Part shown: one piece after another, positions 26,534 to 38,937 of the stretch
How positions within the stretch are numbered: position 1 is the first letter of the stretch
How the letters are laid out: the number at the start of each line of letters is the position of its first letter
Assembly (NCBI GenBank): GCA_022821145.1
Contig: JAJEEE010000009.1
Coordinates: 1 to 64,000, forward strand
Direction: 5' to 3'
DNA length: 64,000 nucleotides
Source of the DNA: Acidobacteriota bacterium
Lineage (GTDB): Bacteria; Acidobacteriota; Terriglobia; 20CM-2-55-15
Made by a program: the position numbers and the translations under genes
The notes under the pieces: model-generated
The model's input: only the letters and a program-made list of their open reading frames with translations
Told to the model about the DNA's origin: nothing
The model's database searches: none

Positions 26534-27370
26534 ATGAAAACAAAGATTCTGTTGAGCACACTTGGTCTTCTGTTGTCCACCATTCCGTTCGCGGGAACGG
26601 CGGCCGCGCAGGGACCCAACTATTCCGCGGCCGGCGACGTGGCGCTCGTCAGCAAGTACATCTGGCGCGGACAACGGCTGACGAACGACTGGAGCCTGCA
26701 ACCCTCCTTGACACTGGGCGTGGGTGGATTCGCCTTCAACGCCTGGGGATCGATGGACATGACGGCCGTCAACCCCACCGACCTGAATTCCCTCGAGACG
26801 AGCAACGGACTGCAGGGGAAGTTTTCCGAAGTCGATTACACCCTGTCGTACGATCACTCGTTCGAAAACGTCTCGGTCGGCACGGGGTTGATCTTCTACA
26901 CGTTCCCGGAGCGGTTCGCCACGACGGCGGAGTGGTACACCAGCCTCAGCGTCGACAACGCCCCGTTGGCGCCGGCGTTCACCGTCTACGTGGACGTCGA
27001 CGAAACCAGCGCCGGCGGCGGCTCCGCCGGGGTGTACTTCCTGATCGAGGCCGGGCATTCGTTCGGGTTCAACCACGACGTGTTCACCGGGCTGGATCTG
27101 GGCGCCTCGCTCGCGTTCGCGAACAGCGGATTCAACAACTTCTACTACGGCCTGAACGAGGGCGGTGCGCACGACGCCAGCGTGACGCTCAACGTTCCGA
27201 TCACCATCAACGACAACTGGTCCGCCGGTGCGTGGGTGACATACAGCGGGCTGATTGGCGACGGGATTCGCGGAGCGCAATTCCAGGATCCTCGCGTACC
27301 CGAGCGTCCGACCGGCGCGAGCTACGCCGACACGGTGTGGGGCGGCTTGAGCCTGAGCCTCTCGTTCTGA
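26534..27370 (+). CDS. TorF-family putative porin
   Basis: 278 residues with a signal peptide ending at AAAQG. The opening of the mature part, GDVALVSKYIWRGQRLTNDW, is the hallmark of the TorF/CHP02001 outer-membrane family, and the chain ends in an aromatic strand (LSLSLSF). The family is often found near ammonium transport or dehydrogenase genes and is presumed to form a pore. GGGAGG lies about a dozen bases before ATG 26534. First gene of the operon with amt and the PII gene. Confidence 0.85.
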   Translation: MKTKILLSTLGLLLSTIPFAGTAAAQGPNYSAAGDVALVSKYIWRGQRLTNDWSLQPSLTLGVGGFAFNAWGSMDMTAVNPTDLNSLETSNGLQGKFSEVDYTLSYDHSFENVSVGTGLIFYTFPERFATTAEWYTSLSVDNAPLAPAFTVYVDVDETSAGGGSAGVYFLIEAGHSFGFNHDVFTGLDLGASLAFANSGFNNFYYGLNEGGAHDASVTLNVPITINDNWSAGAWVTYSGLIGDGIRGAQFQDPRVPERPTGASYADTVWGGLSLSLSF

Positions 27371-27437
27371 GGACGTTGAAACGGATGTCGAGGGATCGCG
27401 GCGCCGGGGTTGCGCCATGCGCGGAATTGACCAGTGA

Positions 27438-27536
27438 CTGCAGGCCGAGCAGGGCATTCGGCAAGACTGGCGCAACCTCGTCCGCGATTTCGGCGGGCCG
27501 GCCGACCACGGCGCATTCAACGCGCGCGTCTTCTGA
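27438..27536 (+). pseudogene. Possible gene remnant between porin and amt
   Basis: In the 214-base gap between porin and amt one frame reads as 32 protein-like residues (EQGIRQDWRNLVRDFGG then PADHGAFNARVF) with a stop at 27534 and strong GC preference at third codon positions. There is an in-frame stop just before it and no start or ribosome binding site. It looks like the tail of a lost gene, though chance cannot be excluded. I do not recognise the family. Nothing else is visible in the gap apart from the amt ribosome binding site. Confidence 0.25.
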
Positions 27537-27584
27537 GCGGCCCGGACTTCCACAGAATCAGTTTGCGAAATAAGGAGCATGTTC

Positions 27585-28904
27585 ATGTCACGTTGGACTG
27601 GTAGATTCACGGTGCTGCTGGCGCTGATCGCGTTCACGGGAGTCACCGCATACGCACAGGACGGCCCCACCGCCGAAGACGCCGTATTCGTCGCGAACAA
27701 CATCTGGATGATGGTGGCCACGTTCCTGGTGTTCATCATGCACCTCGGCTTCGCCACCCTGGAATCCGGACTCGTGCAGGCCAAGAACACGGTCAACATT
27801 CTGTTCAAGAACGTCATGATCGTCGCGATCGGCCTCCTCACCTATGCCGCCGTCGGATTCAACCTGATGTACCCGGGCGACTTCAACGGCGTCCTGGGCT
27901 TCGCCGGGGCCGGCCTCTCGTTCCCGGGCGGGGCGGACGGACTGATCGCGTACGCCGACGGCGGATACACCTACTGGACGGATTTCCTCTTCCAGGGAAT
28001 GTTCGCCGCCACGGGCGCGACCATCGTCTCGGGAGCCGTCGCGGGCCGCATCAAGCTGCCCAGCTTCCTGCTCTTCACGACGGTGTTCGTCGGGCTGATC
28101 TATCCGTGGGTCGGAAGCTGGAAGTGGGGCGGCGGCTGGCTCGATCAGATGGGCTTCTACGACTTCGCCGGCTCCACGCTGGTGCACTCCGTCGGCGGTT
28201 GGGGGGCCCTGGCCGGCGTCATCCTCCTCGGCCCGAGGCTGGGCAAGTACGTCGGCAACCAGGTGCAGGCCCTTCCGGGATCGAGCATGCCGCTGGCCAC
28301 CATCGGCGTCTTCCTGCTGTGGCTGGGCTGGTTCGGATTCAACGGCGGCTCCGTTCTCTCGGCGGATCCCGAGCTCACCTCGTTCACGTTGGTGACTACC
28401 TGCCTGGCGGCGGCCGCGGGCATCGTCGGGGCCTACGTCACGTCAAGCATCGTCCAGAAGAACCCCGATCTCTCGATGGTGCTCAACGGCGCGCTGGCCG
28501 GCCTGGTGGGCATTACGGCCGGCGCGGACACGGTGTCGGTGATGTCGGCGGTCATCATCGGTCTCGTGGCCGGCGTCCTGGTGGTGCTGTCGGTCATCAC
28601 GCTCGACAGCAAGTTGAAGCTGGACGATCCCGTGGGCGCGATATCCGTTCACCTGGTGTGCGGCATCTGGGGCACGTTGGCCGTGGGCATCTTCAGCATG
28701 AACGAAGATCACAGCTTCGTGACCCAGTTGATCGGCGTTGCGGCATACGGGGCCGTGACCTTCATCGCGGCGTTCGCCATCTTCGGCGCGATCAAGGCCA
28801 TCATGGGAATTCGCGTCTCCGAGGACGAGGAGTTGAAGGGCCTCGACATCGGCGAGCACGGAATGGAAGCCTACCCCGGTTTCCAGAACTTCATCGTCCA
28901 GTGA
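27585..28904 (+). CDS. amt: Ammonium transporter Amt
   Basis: 439 residues with a cleavable signal peptide (ending AYAQD) and eleven membrane helices. The pore histidines are in STLVHSVGGWGAL and GAISVHLVCGIWGTL, and the family motif GFNLMYPGDF and the FGFNGGS stretch are present. It conducts ammonium/ammonia into the cell and is blocked by a PII protein under nitrogen excess; the PII gene follows directly. The second ATG (27585) is preferred because AAGGAG ends seven bases before it; an ATG at 27579 is too close to that site. Confidence 0.95.
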   Translation: MSRWTGRFTVLLALIAFTGVTAYAQDGPTAEDAVFVANNIWMMVATFLVFIMHLGFATLESGLVQAKNTVNILFKNVMIVAIGLLTYAAVGFNLMYPGDFNGVLGFAGAGLSFPGGADGLIAYADGGYTYWTDFLFQGMFAATGATIVSGAVAGRIKLPSFLLFTTVFVGLIYPWVGSWKWGGGWLDQMGFYDFAGSTLVHSVGGWGALAGVILLGPRLGKYVGNQVQALPGSSMPLATIGVFLLWLGWFGFNGGSVLSADPELTSFTLVTTCLAAAAGIVGAYVTSSIVQKNPDLSMVLNGALAGLVGITAGADTVSVMSAVIIGLVAGVLVVLSVITLDSKLKLDDPVGAISVHLVCGIWGTLAVGIFSMNEDHSFVTQLIGVAAYGAVTFIAAFAIFGAIKAIMGIRVSEDEELKGLDIGEHGMEAYPGFQNFIVQ

Positions 28905-28964
28905 GCGAGTCGTGATCGAAGACACCGACACCACGATTTTCGAGCCGATTGAGGAGACTGTCCT

Positions 28965-29306
28965 ATGAAACTGATTACAGCCATGATCCAGCCCCACAAG
29001 CTGCCCGACGTCAAACAGGCTCTCTTCGATGCCGAGGTCCACAAGATGACGGTATCGACGGCGGTCGGCGCCGGCGAGCAGAAGGGCTACGAGGAGGCGT
29101 ACCGCGGTGTGATCCACACCATCAACCTCCTGAACAAAGTGGAGATCCAGATCGCCGTCAACGATGACTTCGTCGAGAAGACCGTCGAAGCCATCATCAA
29201 GGGCGCGCGGACCGGCGCCATCGGCGACGGGAAGATCTTCATCCAGGAGCTGACCGACGCCGTCCGGATCCGGACCGGCGAGCGCGGCACCGCCGCCATC
29301 GGTTAG
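28965..29306 (+). CDS. glnK: PII nitrogen-regulatory protein (GlnB/GlnK family) without Tyr51
   Basis: 113 residues aligning without gaps to GlnB until near the C-terminus. ATP/2-oxoglutarate-binding residues are kept: Gln39, the B-loop GDGKIF with Lys90, and Arg101/Arg103 in VRIRTGE. The T-loop reads [18 protein letters not shown]: Tyr46 is present, but position 51, uridylylated in proteobacterial PII proteins, is histidine. Lys85 is alanine. It would sense 2-oxoglutarate and ADP/ATP and gate the Amt channel, but presumably without GlnD uridylylation. It follows amt by 60 bases. Confidence 0.92.
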   Translation: MKLITAMIQPHKLPDVKQALFDAEVHKMTVSTAVGAGEQKGYEEAYRGVIHTINLLNKVEIQIAVNDDFVEKTVEAIIKGARTGAIGDGKIFIQELTDAVRIRTGERGTAAIG

Positions 29307-29327
29307 CTCATCGACGACACGGACCCA

Positions 29328-29370
29328 GGGGGCAGTCCCCGGCGACGCGTGCCGGGGCTGCCCCTTTTTT
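29328..29370 (+). terminator. Intrinsic terminator of the nitrogen operon
   Basis: GGGGGCAGTCCCCGGC and GCCGGGGCTGCCCC form a long GC-rich stem with one bulge and a seven-base loop, followed by six T residues (29365-29370). It ends the porin-amt-PII transcript and abuts the stop codon of the convergent VOC gene. Confidence 0.85.
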
Positions 29371-29840
29371 CAGGACGCGTCTTGCGGCGCCTTCGTCTCG
29401 TCCGAGCTCACCTCTCGGACGCGGGATGCGAAGTACCACTCGTGCCCCTCCGGATCCGCCGCGCCGTAAGACCGGTCGCCGAAGTATCCGTCCTCCAGCT
29501 CCCGCACGATCCTCGCGCCGGCCCGGCGCGCCTGTTCGAAGTGACCGTCGACGTCCTCGACGTATACGTAGAGGCCCTGGGTCGCCGGCCCCAACTCGCC
29601 CGGGTTCCTGTCGCCGGGCCCTGTGCAACCGAGCATGACGACCGAATCGCCGATCTTCACGGCCGCGTGCCGGATGAGCCCCTCGGCATCGATGTACCGC
29701 TCGCCGTGCTCTTCCAGTCCGAATGCCCGTTCGAGAAACTCCAGGGCCGCGGCGACATCCCGATACAGGACGAACGGTGTCACGCGCGGTCCGTCCGGAA
29801 TCGGCTTGACAGTCACGGAAAACCCTCCGCTCGACGGCAA
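29370..29840 (-). CDS. VOC/glyoxalase-like family protein
   Basis: Up to 156 residues with the paired beta-alpha-beta-beta-beta units of the vicinal oxygen chelate fold: TPFVLYRDVAAALEFLERAF near the start and VYVEDVDGHFEQARRAGA, SYGAADPEGHEWYF near the end, the last typical of PhnB/glyoxalase-like proteins. The metal ligands of true glyoxalase I are not complete. The start may be the GTG at 29816 (MTVKPIPDG) rather than the ATG at 29840. Function unknown; possibly resistance or detoxification. It stands alone between the nitrogen operon and a tRNA gene. Confidence 0.75.
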   Translation of the reverse strand: MPSSGGFSVTVKPIPDGPRVTPFVLYRDVAAALEFLERAFGLEEHGERYIDAEGLIRHAAVKIGDSVVMLGCTGPGDRNPGELGPATQGLYVYVEDVDGHFEQARRAGARIVRELEDGYFGDRSYGAADPEGHEWYFASRVREVSSDETKAPQDAS

Positions 29841-29939
29841 GAGTCTCGGCCGAGTCTCGACGTCACCTCGAGTGAGTTCGTCGTCGACCTGAACGAAGAA
29901 AGGCCGCCCCGTGGGACGGCCTGATTTCTTCGTCTTCCA

Positions 29940-30013
<74 letters not shown>

Positions 30014-30122
30014 GTATCAGAACGCGAAGTTCGGCGGCGACGCCGTCGATTCTGCGGACCGACAAGGGATCATACCACTCTCCACTGGTACACGCGCACG
30101 CCCGCAGCCGTTGGAGGTTGGC

Positions 30123-30263
30123 CTATTCCGGCGGGAGCTTGCCGAAACGCTTGACGTACTCGCGCCGACGGGCCTGGCGGCGCTTGTCGGGGTCCAGTCG
30201 CGTGCGAAGTTGAACGACGCATCCGTTCGGCGGGTATCGATGCGCCTTCCCCGGATCGATCAC
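30123..30263 (-). CDS. Possible small basic protein (46 residues)
   Basis: A short minus-strand frame from GTG 30263 reads MIDPGKAHRYPPNG, then VVQLRTRLDPDKRRQARRRE and YVKRFGKLPPE. The composition (charged helix with RRQARRRE, no low-complexity antisense look) and third-base GC suggest real coding, but there is no clear ribosome binding site. I do not recognise the family. The rest of the 476-base gap between the tRNA and trxB (30014-30489) holds nothing I can name. Confidence 0.35.
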   Translation of the reverse strand: MIDPGKAHRYPPNGCVVQLRTRLDPDKRRQARRREYVKRFGKLPPE

Positions 30264-30489
30264 CGCGAGCAACCGAACGCTGCTCGGTGTCGTATTCGTC
30301 CGGTTGCCGGATCATGGCGCACGAAAGGCCTGGCGGTAGGACGGGCCTCCGCGGCCACAGCGAAACCGCGCGGCCGTGTGGTTGCCGCACGTGCCGGACA
30401 GCCTCGCGGCATGCCCGTATCGAGCCGCTCGCGCGGTGTCCCATCTGCGGATGTGCTAAGTTATGAGGTTCGTCTCCAGAGGTGGTTCC

Positions 30490-31401
30490 GTGCACGACAT
30501 CATTATCATCGGGTCGGGCCCGGCGGGCCTGACCGCCGCCATCTACGCGTCCCGAGCCAATCTGAAACCGCTGATGATCCGGGGTTCCGAACCCGGCGGG
30601 CAGCTTACGCTCACCACGATGGTGGAGAACTACCCCGGCTTCCCCGACGGCGTCATGGGCCCCCAATTGATGGAGGACATGCACGCGCAGGCGGAGCGTT
30701 TCGGCACCGAGTTCCACTCGGGTCACGTGGACCGCGTGGAGTTGAGGGAGACTCCGTTCAGCGTCTTCGTGGGGACGGATGTCTTCCAGGCGAAGACCGT
30801 GATCGTCTCCACCGGATCCTCGGCCAAGCTCCTGGGCCTGGAGAACGAACGCCGGTTGATGGGACACGGCGTTTCCACCTGCGCCACGTGCGACGGTTTC
30901 TTCTTCCGCGAAAAGAAGATCGCCGTCGTCGGCGGCGGGGACTCGGCCATGGAGGAGTCGACATTCCTCACGAAGTTCGCGACGAACGTGGCGTTGATTC
31001 ACCGGCGCGACCGGTTCCGGGCCTCCCAGATCATGGCCGACCGGGCCTTGTCGAACGAGAAGATCACCGTTCATTACAATTCCGTTGTCGACGACGTTCT
31101 GGGCGACAATGAGGTGACGGGCATACGGGTCCGGAACGTCAACGACGAGACGATAACGGAGTTCGACCTGGACGGCGTGTTCATCGCGATCGGGCACAAC
31201 CCGAATACCGAGATCTTCCGCGGGCAGATCGACCTGGACGCGAAGGGATACATCCGGACGGCGGCGGGAACGACCGCGACCAACGTTCCGGGTGTCTTCG
31301 CGTGCGGGGACGTCCAGGATCCCGTTTACCGGCAGGCCGTAACGGCCGCCGGAACCGGTTGCATGGCCGCCCTCGAGGCCGAGAAGTTCCTGGAGCGCTG
31401 A
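30490..31401 (+). CDS. trxB: Thioredoxin-disulfide reductase
   Basis: 303 residues. FAD-binding GSGPAGLTAAIYASRANL near the start, the redox-active disulfide CATC at residues 131-134, NADPH-binding VGGGDSAMEE near 155 and the C-terminal GVFACGDVQDPVYRQAVTAA. It reduces thioredoxin with NADPH. The GTG at 30490 is chosen because GAGGTGG precedes it by five bases and the protein then opens as usual for TrxB; an ATG at 30463 would add nine residues. DUF2203 and folB follow closely. Confidence 0.92.
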   Translation: MHDIIIIGSGPAGLTAAIYASRANLKPLMIRGSEPGGQLTLTTMVENYPGFPDGVMGPQLMEDMHAQAERFGTEFHSGHVDRVELRETPFSVFVGTDVFQAKTVIVSTGSSAKLLGLENERRLMGHGVSTCATCDGFFFREKKIAVVGGGDSAMEESTFLTKFATNVALIHRRDRFRASQIMADRALSNEKITVHYNSVVDDVLGDNEVTGIRVRNVNDETITEFDLDGVFIAIGHNPNTEIFRGQIDLDAKGYIRTAAGTTATNVPGVFACGDVQDPVYRQAVTAAGTGCMAALEAEKFLER

Positions 31402-31408
31402 TCCTCCG

Positions 31409-31813
31409 ATGGAAGACCAGGAAGTCGAGCACATCTTCACGCGGACCGAAGCCAGCCGCGTCTTGCCGCGGCTGCGCCCCATGCTCGAAGACCTGCGCGA
31501 GGAGTGGCGGCGCATCAGGAAGCTCAACCCCGAGATCCAGAAGACCCGCGAGAAGGCGATGCTCGACGGCTTCAGCCCGTACGGGGTCGAGTACGTGGAG
31601 TCGGTGTCGCATCTCATGCTGGTGATGAGCCAGGTTCGCGAGATGGGCGTGCTGGTCAAGGACCTGGAAAAGGGATTGGTCGACTTCCCGTATCTCAAGA
31701 ACGACCGCGTCGTCTACCTGTGCTGGCACCTCGGCGAAGAATCCATCGACTACTGGCACGAGATCGAGACGGGCTTCGCCGGCCGGGAGCCTCTGAACGA
31801 CAACGACATCTAG
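31409..31813 (+). CDS. DUF2203 family protein
   Basis: 134 residues, mainly helical. The landmarks of DUF2203 are present: FTRTEASRVLPRLRPMLEDL at the N-terminus and DFPYLKNDRVVYLCWHLGE followed by YWHEIETGFAGREPL at the end. The conserved CWHLGE, WHE and aromatic residues hint at ligand or metal binding, but the function is unknown. It starts seven bases after trxB. Confidence 0.9.
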   Translation: MEDQEVEHIFTRTEASRVLPRLRPMLEDLREEWRRIRKLNPEIQKTREKAMLDGFSPYGVEYVESVSHLMLVMSQVREMGVLVKDLEKGLVDFPYLKNDRVVYLCWHLGEESIDYWHEIETGFAGREPLNDNDI

Positions 31814-31833
31814 CCGCCCCGCCGAGAGCTTCC

Positions 31834-32217
31834 ATGACCGCGCAACGCGACAAGGTCTTCGTCTCCGAAATCGAGTGCATCGCGTCGATCGGTGTGTCTC
31901 GGGAAGAACGGTCCATGCCGCAGAGGCTGTCGATCGACGTCGAGGTGAGAACCGACGCGCGCGCGGCGGCGACCCACGACGATATCGGTCGCGCCATCGA
32001 CTACGGCCGCATCGTCGCGACGGTCGTGGACCTGGCCGCCGGCCGGGAATACCACCTGCTCGAGACCTTGGCCGAATCCATCGCCGGACGGATACTCTCG
32101 GAACTGGGCGGCCAATCCGTGCGGGTGCTGGTGCGGAAGCTCACCGCGCCGATCCCCACGCCCCACGGATTCGTGGCCGTGGAGGTCGTTCGCGAAGCGG
32201 AATCGGACGCTAACTGA
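31834..32217 (+). CDS. folB: Dihydroneopterin aldolase
   Basis: 127 residues with the tunnelling fold: IECIASIGVSREERSMPQRL at the start, the DYGRIVATVVDL helix, HLLETLAESIAGRIL with the conserved glutamate near 75, and VRKLTAPIP with the catalytic lysine near 103. It converts dihydroneopterin to hydroxymethyl-dihydropterin in folate synthesis. ATG 31834 starts 20 bases after the DUF2203 stop. No other folate gene lies next to it. Confidence 0.9.
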   Translation: MTAQRDKVFVSEIECIASIGVSREERSMPQRLSIDVEVRTDARAAATHDDIGRAIDYGRIVATVVDLAAGREYHLLETLAESIAGRILSELGGQSVRVLVRKLTAPIPTPHGFVAVEVVREAESDAN

Positions 32218-32252
32218 TTCTGCGGAAAAGCACTTGAGCGCCCACATTTATG

Positions 32253-32282
32253 TTGCTGAAACCAAAATACCTGCGCTATTCT
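32253..32282 (+). promoter_or_regulatory. Candidate promoter for the Tes-like radical SAM gene
   Basis: TTGCTG (32253-32258) and TATTCT (32277-32282) are separated by 18 bases in an AT-richer stretch of the 217-base gap after folB. Each hexamer matches the sigma-70 consensus at four of six positions. It lies about 150 bases before the start codon. Confidence 0.35.
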
Positions 32283-32434
32283 ACCCCTCCATGTCGGTCC
32301 GACCGCGTACGTGCGAGCGTGCGTTCGACGGATCGAAGAAAAGTTCGTAATCAAACCGGTTCTGTTCGACCGGTCCGCGCTTCCCGAGCATTCCCACACG
32401 GCCAAGGGGAGCACACGCTTTCTGAGGAGGCACA

Positions 32435-34528
<2,094 letters not shown>

Positions 34529-34557
34529 CGGCGCCCTCCGACATTTCAGGCAAACGC

Positions 34558-34585
34558 GGGCGGTCCCGTTCGGGGCCGCCCTTTT
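34558..34585 (+). terminator. Intrinsic terminator after the radical SAM gene
   Basis: GGGCGGTCCC and GGGGCCGCCC form a near-perfect stem with a GTTC loop, followed by five T residues. It lies 30 bases after the stop codon and just before the end of the convergent MIP18-like gene. Confidence 0.85.
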
Positions 34586-34597
34586 TGCGTCCCGTGT

Positions 34598-35176
34598 TCA
34601 GCCCGCCGCCGGCTTGCCGCCCGGCTCCGGGTCCGGATGCGTCGGAATCAACTTGGCGGCAGCCTCGGCGGAATCGATTCCAAGCTTCTTGCGCCCTTCC
34701 GGAGAGATCCGATGGGCGGTCCATTGCGGCTCCCACACGATCTCCACCCTGGGGGCCGGGAATCCCGCTTCCTCGAGCTTGCCGCAGATGTCCAGCTTGA
34801 TCGTCTCGCTCGACGGGCATCCCGGCGCCGTCAGCGACATCGTGACCCGTGTCGCGTCCTTCTCGACGCCCACGTCGTAGACCAGCCCCAAGTCCACGAT
34901 GTTCAGGGGAATCTCGGGATCGTAGCACTCCTTGAGAACTTCCATGACCAGGTCGCGGCTGCTCAGGCGCGCCAGCTCGGGATCGCGCGGCTTCTCGAGC
35001 AACGCCTTCAACTCGGAAGTCCGCGGCGGCGCCGGAGGCCGGTACGTGAGGTCGAGGTTCGGCTCGGGACGCGCGTCGGTTTCCGTCGCGTGCGCCTGCT
35101 TCCGAGTCGCGTACACCAGACCGACGACGAGGAGGACGCCGACCGCAACCAACAGATAAATGACCATGCTGCCCAT
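34598..35176 (-). CDS. Membrane-anchored MIP18/SufT-like (DUF59) protein
   Basis: About 192 residues. An N-terminal membrane helix (VIYLLVAVGVLLVVGLVYA) is followed by a flexible proline-rich linker and a DUF59 domain: DLVMEVLKECYDPEIPLNIV with the conserved DPE, LGLVYDV, and TAPGCPSSETI with the conserved cysteine. The last 40 residues (WTAHRISPEGRKKLGI) match the SufT/PaaD group. Such proteins help assemble Fe-S clusters. An anchor helix is unusual for this family. The start is uncertain among GTG 35185, ATG 35176 and ATG 35167. ErpA is encoded divergently 203 bases away. Confidence 0.8.
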   Translation of the reverse strand: MGSMVIYLLVAVGVLLVVGLVYATRKQAHATETDARPEPNLDLTYRPPAPPRTSELKALLEKPRDPELARLSSRDLVMEVLKECYDPEIPLNIVDLGLVYDVGVEKDATRVTMSLTAPGCPSSETIKLDICGKLEEAGFPAPRVEIVWEPQWTAHRISPEGRKKLGIDSAEAAAKLIPTHPDPEPGGKPAAG

Positions 35177-35379
35177 TGCCAACACGAATTAGCAGCATCG
35201 CCCGCGATTGTCAATCTCGCCGGCGGCGGACGGCGCGCCGTGACGCGATCCGCGGTGGCTCCCCGCATCGCGTTGTGCTATAAAGAACAGTATCCGGCAG
35301 GGCACGGGGCGCCGTGCGTCACGACACCGGGCAACCACCCCGAAACGCACCTCGATCGAGGAACGTGAAGGAGAGACCC

Positions 35380-35709
35380 ATGGCGATCACATTGACCAAG
35401 AAGGCCGAAGACAAGGTGAAGGAGATTCTCGCGGATCAGCCCGACGATTACGCGGGCCTGAGAATCCAGGTGGTCGGCGGCGGCTGCTCCGGCTTTTCCT
35501 ACCGGATGGGATTCGACAAGGCTTACAACCAGGACACGGACCAACTCTTCGAATTCGACGGCCTCAGGGTCTTCGTCGACCGCTCCAGCCTGCTTCACAT
35601 GGACGGCGCGGAAGTGGATTACGTGGACGGCCTACAGGGCTCCGGGTTCAAGTTCAACAACCCCAATGCCGGGGGCACGTGCGGTTGCGGCCAGTCGTTC
35701 AGCACGTAG
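35380..35709 (+). CDS. erpA: A-type iron-sulfur cluster carrier/insertion protein (ErpA-like)
   Basis: 109 residues with the HesB/IscA fold: ITLTKKAEDKVKEIL at the start, GGGCSGFSYRM with the first cysteine (36), and the C-terminal GGTCGCGQSF with cysteines 101 and 103. These three bind and deliver an Fe-S cluster to client proteins. AAGGAGAG precedes the ATG. A TATAAA at 35279-35284 may be its -10 element. It ends before a strong terminator and the TPP riboswitch. Confidence 0.92.
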   Translation: MAITLTKKAEDKVKEILADQPDDYAGLRIQVVGGGCSGFSYRMGFDKAYNQDTDQLFEFDGLRVFVDRSSLLHMDGAEVDYVDGLQGSGFKFNNPNAGGTCGCGQSFST

Positions 35710-35741
35710 GCTCCGTACGTTTTCCCGCGGTTGACGGATTC

Positions 35742-35774
35742 AGGCCTTGCCGCGCCGCCGCGGCGAGGCCTTTT
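35742..35774 (+). terminator. Intrinsic terminator after erpA
   Basis: AGGCCTTGCCGCG pairs with CGCGGCGAGGCCT, with a single G-T wobble, and is followed by TTTTC. It separates the erpA transcript from the thiC leader. Confidence 0.8.
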
Positions 35775-35869
35775 CTTCGCACGAATCGATCTTGCTTTCG
35801 AATCCCGATCAAGCAATCATTGCCATCTATGTTAGTCGCTTGCGGCGCGCGGACCGTGCTCCGCGCCCG

Positions 35870-37932
<2,063 letters not shown>

Positions 37933-37978
37933 CGCGCCGCGCCGGATGCGGATTCCGGCCGGCGGCGGCCGAGCGCCG

Positions 37979-38899
37979 TTACCGCTTGTGGTCGATCACG
38001 AGCTCGGGCCGGGCGTTCATCACCTTGGTGTGCGGCGGCACCGACTTCGTGAGCCAGACGTTGCCGCCGATGACGGACCCCTGGCCGATGACGGTGTCGC
38101 CTCCCAGGATGGTGGCGCCGGCGTAGATGACCACGTCGTCCTCGATGGTCGGGTGCCGCTTACGGCCGCGGACGATCTTGCCGGCGTCATCCTTCGGAAA
38201 GCTGAGCGCGCCCAACGTGACGCCCTGGTAGAGCTTGACGTTGTCGCCGATGCGCGTCGTCTCCCCGATCACGACGCCCGTCCCGTGATCGATGAAGAAT
38301 CCCTTTCCGATGTCCGCCCCTGGATGGATGTCGACGCCGGTCCGCGAGTGCGCGTACTCGGTCATGATCCGCGGCAACAGCGGAACGCCCATCCCGCTCA
38401 ACTCGTGCGCGATCCGGAAGACGCTGATGGCGTAGATCGCCGGATAGGCGAAGATGACCTCGTCGGTGCCCTTCGCCGCGGGGTCGCCGTCGTAGCCGGC
38501 TTGCACGTCGTGGGCCAGCCGGCGCCGCAGATCCGGTATCCGCCCCAACAGATCCAGCGCGTGATCGGCCGCGATCGCCCGGCAGTGCGGCCAGTCCTTG
38601 CGCAATGACGTGCGATCGGACCGGATGCTACGGTAGATTTCTTCCGTCAGGCGCTCGTAGACCCCGTCCAACAATCCGGACAAGTGCTCGACCACGTTGT
38701 CGGGCAGCACGGACTTGGCGCCGAAGTAGCCAGGATAGATCGCCTGCAGGAGTTCATCGACGATCCGGATGACCGCGTTGCGGTCGGGAAGGGGCGCCGG
38801 CGCCAGGTGCTGGAGCTTCGGCACGAGCTTGCCGTACGTGTCCGCGATCGCGCGCGCAATGCTCCGAACCTCGTCGTGCTTCTGGAGCGGCTCCCGCAT
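37979..38899 (-). CDS. cysE: Serine O-acetyltransferase (EpsC/CysE type)
   Basis: 306 residues. A long helical N-terminal domain (about 1-170, ending LAHDVQAGYDGDPAA) is followed by the left-handed beta-helix with hexapeptide repeats: GVDIHPGADIGKGFFIDHGTG with the catalytic histidines, VVIGETTRIGDNVKLYQGVT and KRHPTIEDDVVIYAGATILG. It makes O-acetylserine for cysteine synthesis. ATG 38899 was chosen because GGGGAG lies six bases upstream; a TTG at 38950 would overlap the E2 gene. It ends the leftward 2-oxoacid dehydrogenase operon or follows it closely. Confidence 0.9.
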   Translation of the reverse strand: MREPLQKHDEVRSIARAIADTYGKLVPKLQHLAPAPLPDRNAVIRIVDELLQAIYPGYFGAKSVLPDNVVEHLSGLLDGVYERLTEEIYRSIRSDRTSLRKDWPHCRAIAADHALDLLGRIPDLRRRLAHDVQAGYDGDPAAKGTDEVIFAYPAIYAISVFRIAHELSGMGVPLLPRIMTEYAHSRTGVDIHPGADIGKGFFIDHGTGVVIGETTRIGDNVKLYQGVTLGALSFPKDDAGKIVRGRKRHPTIEDDVVIYAGATILGGDTVIGQGSVIGGNVWLTKSVPPHTKVMNARPELVIDHKR

Positions 38900-38937
38900 A
38901 CCGGGCTCCCCGGGGTGCCGGCCATCGCGGGTCCGGA

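Noticed and set aside
26234-27841. Minus-strand open frame of 535 codons over the nitrogen leader and porin
   Set aside because: Low-complexity composition, no recognisable motif, opposite to a well-supported promoter, terminator and porin gene.
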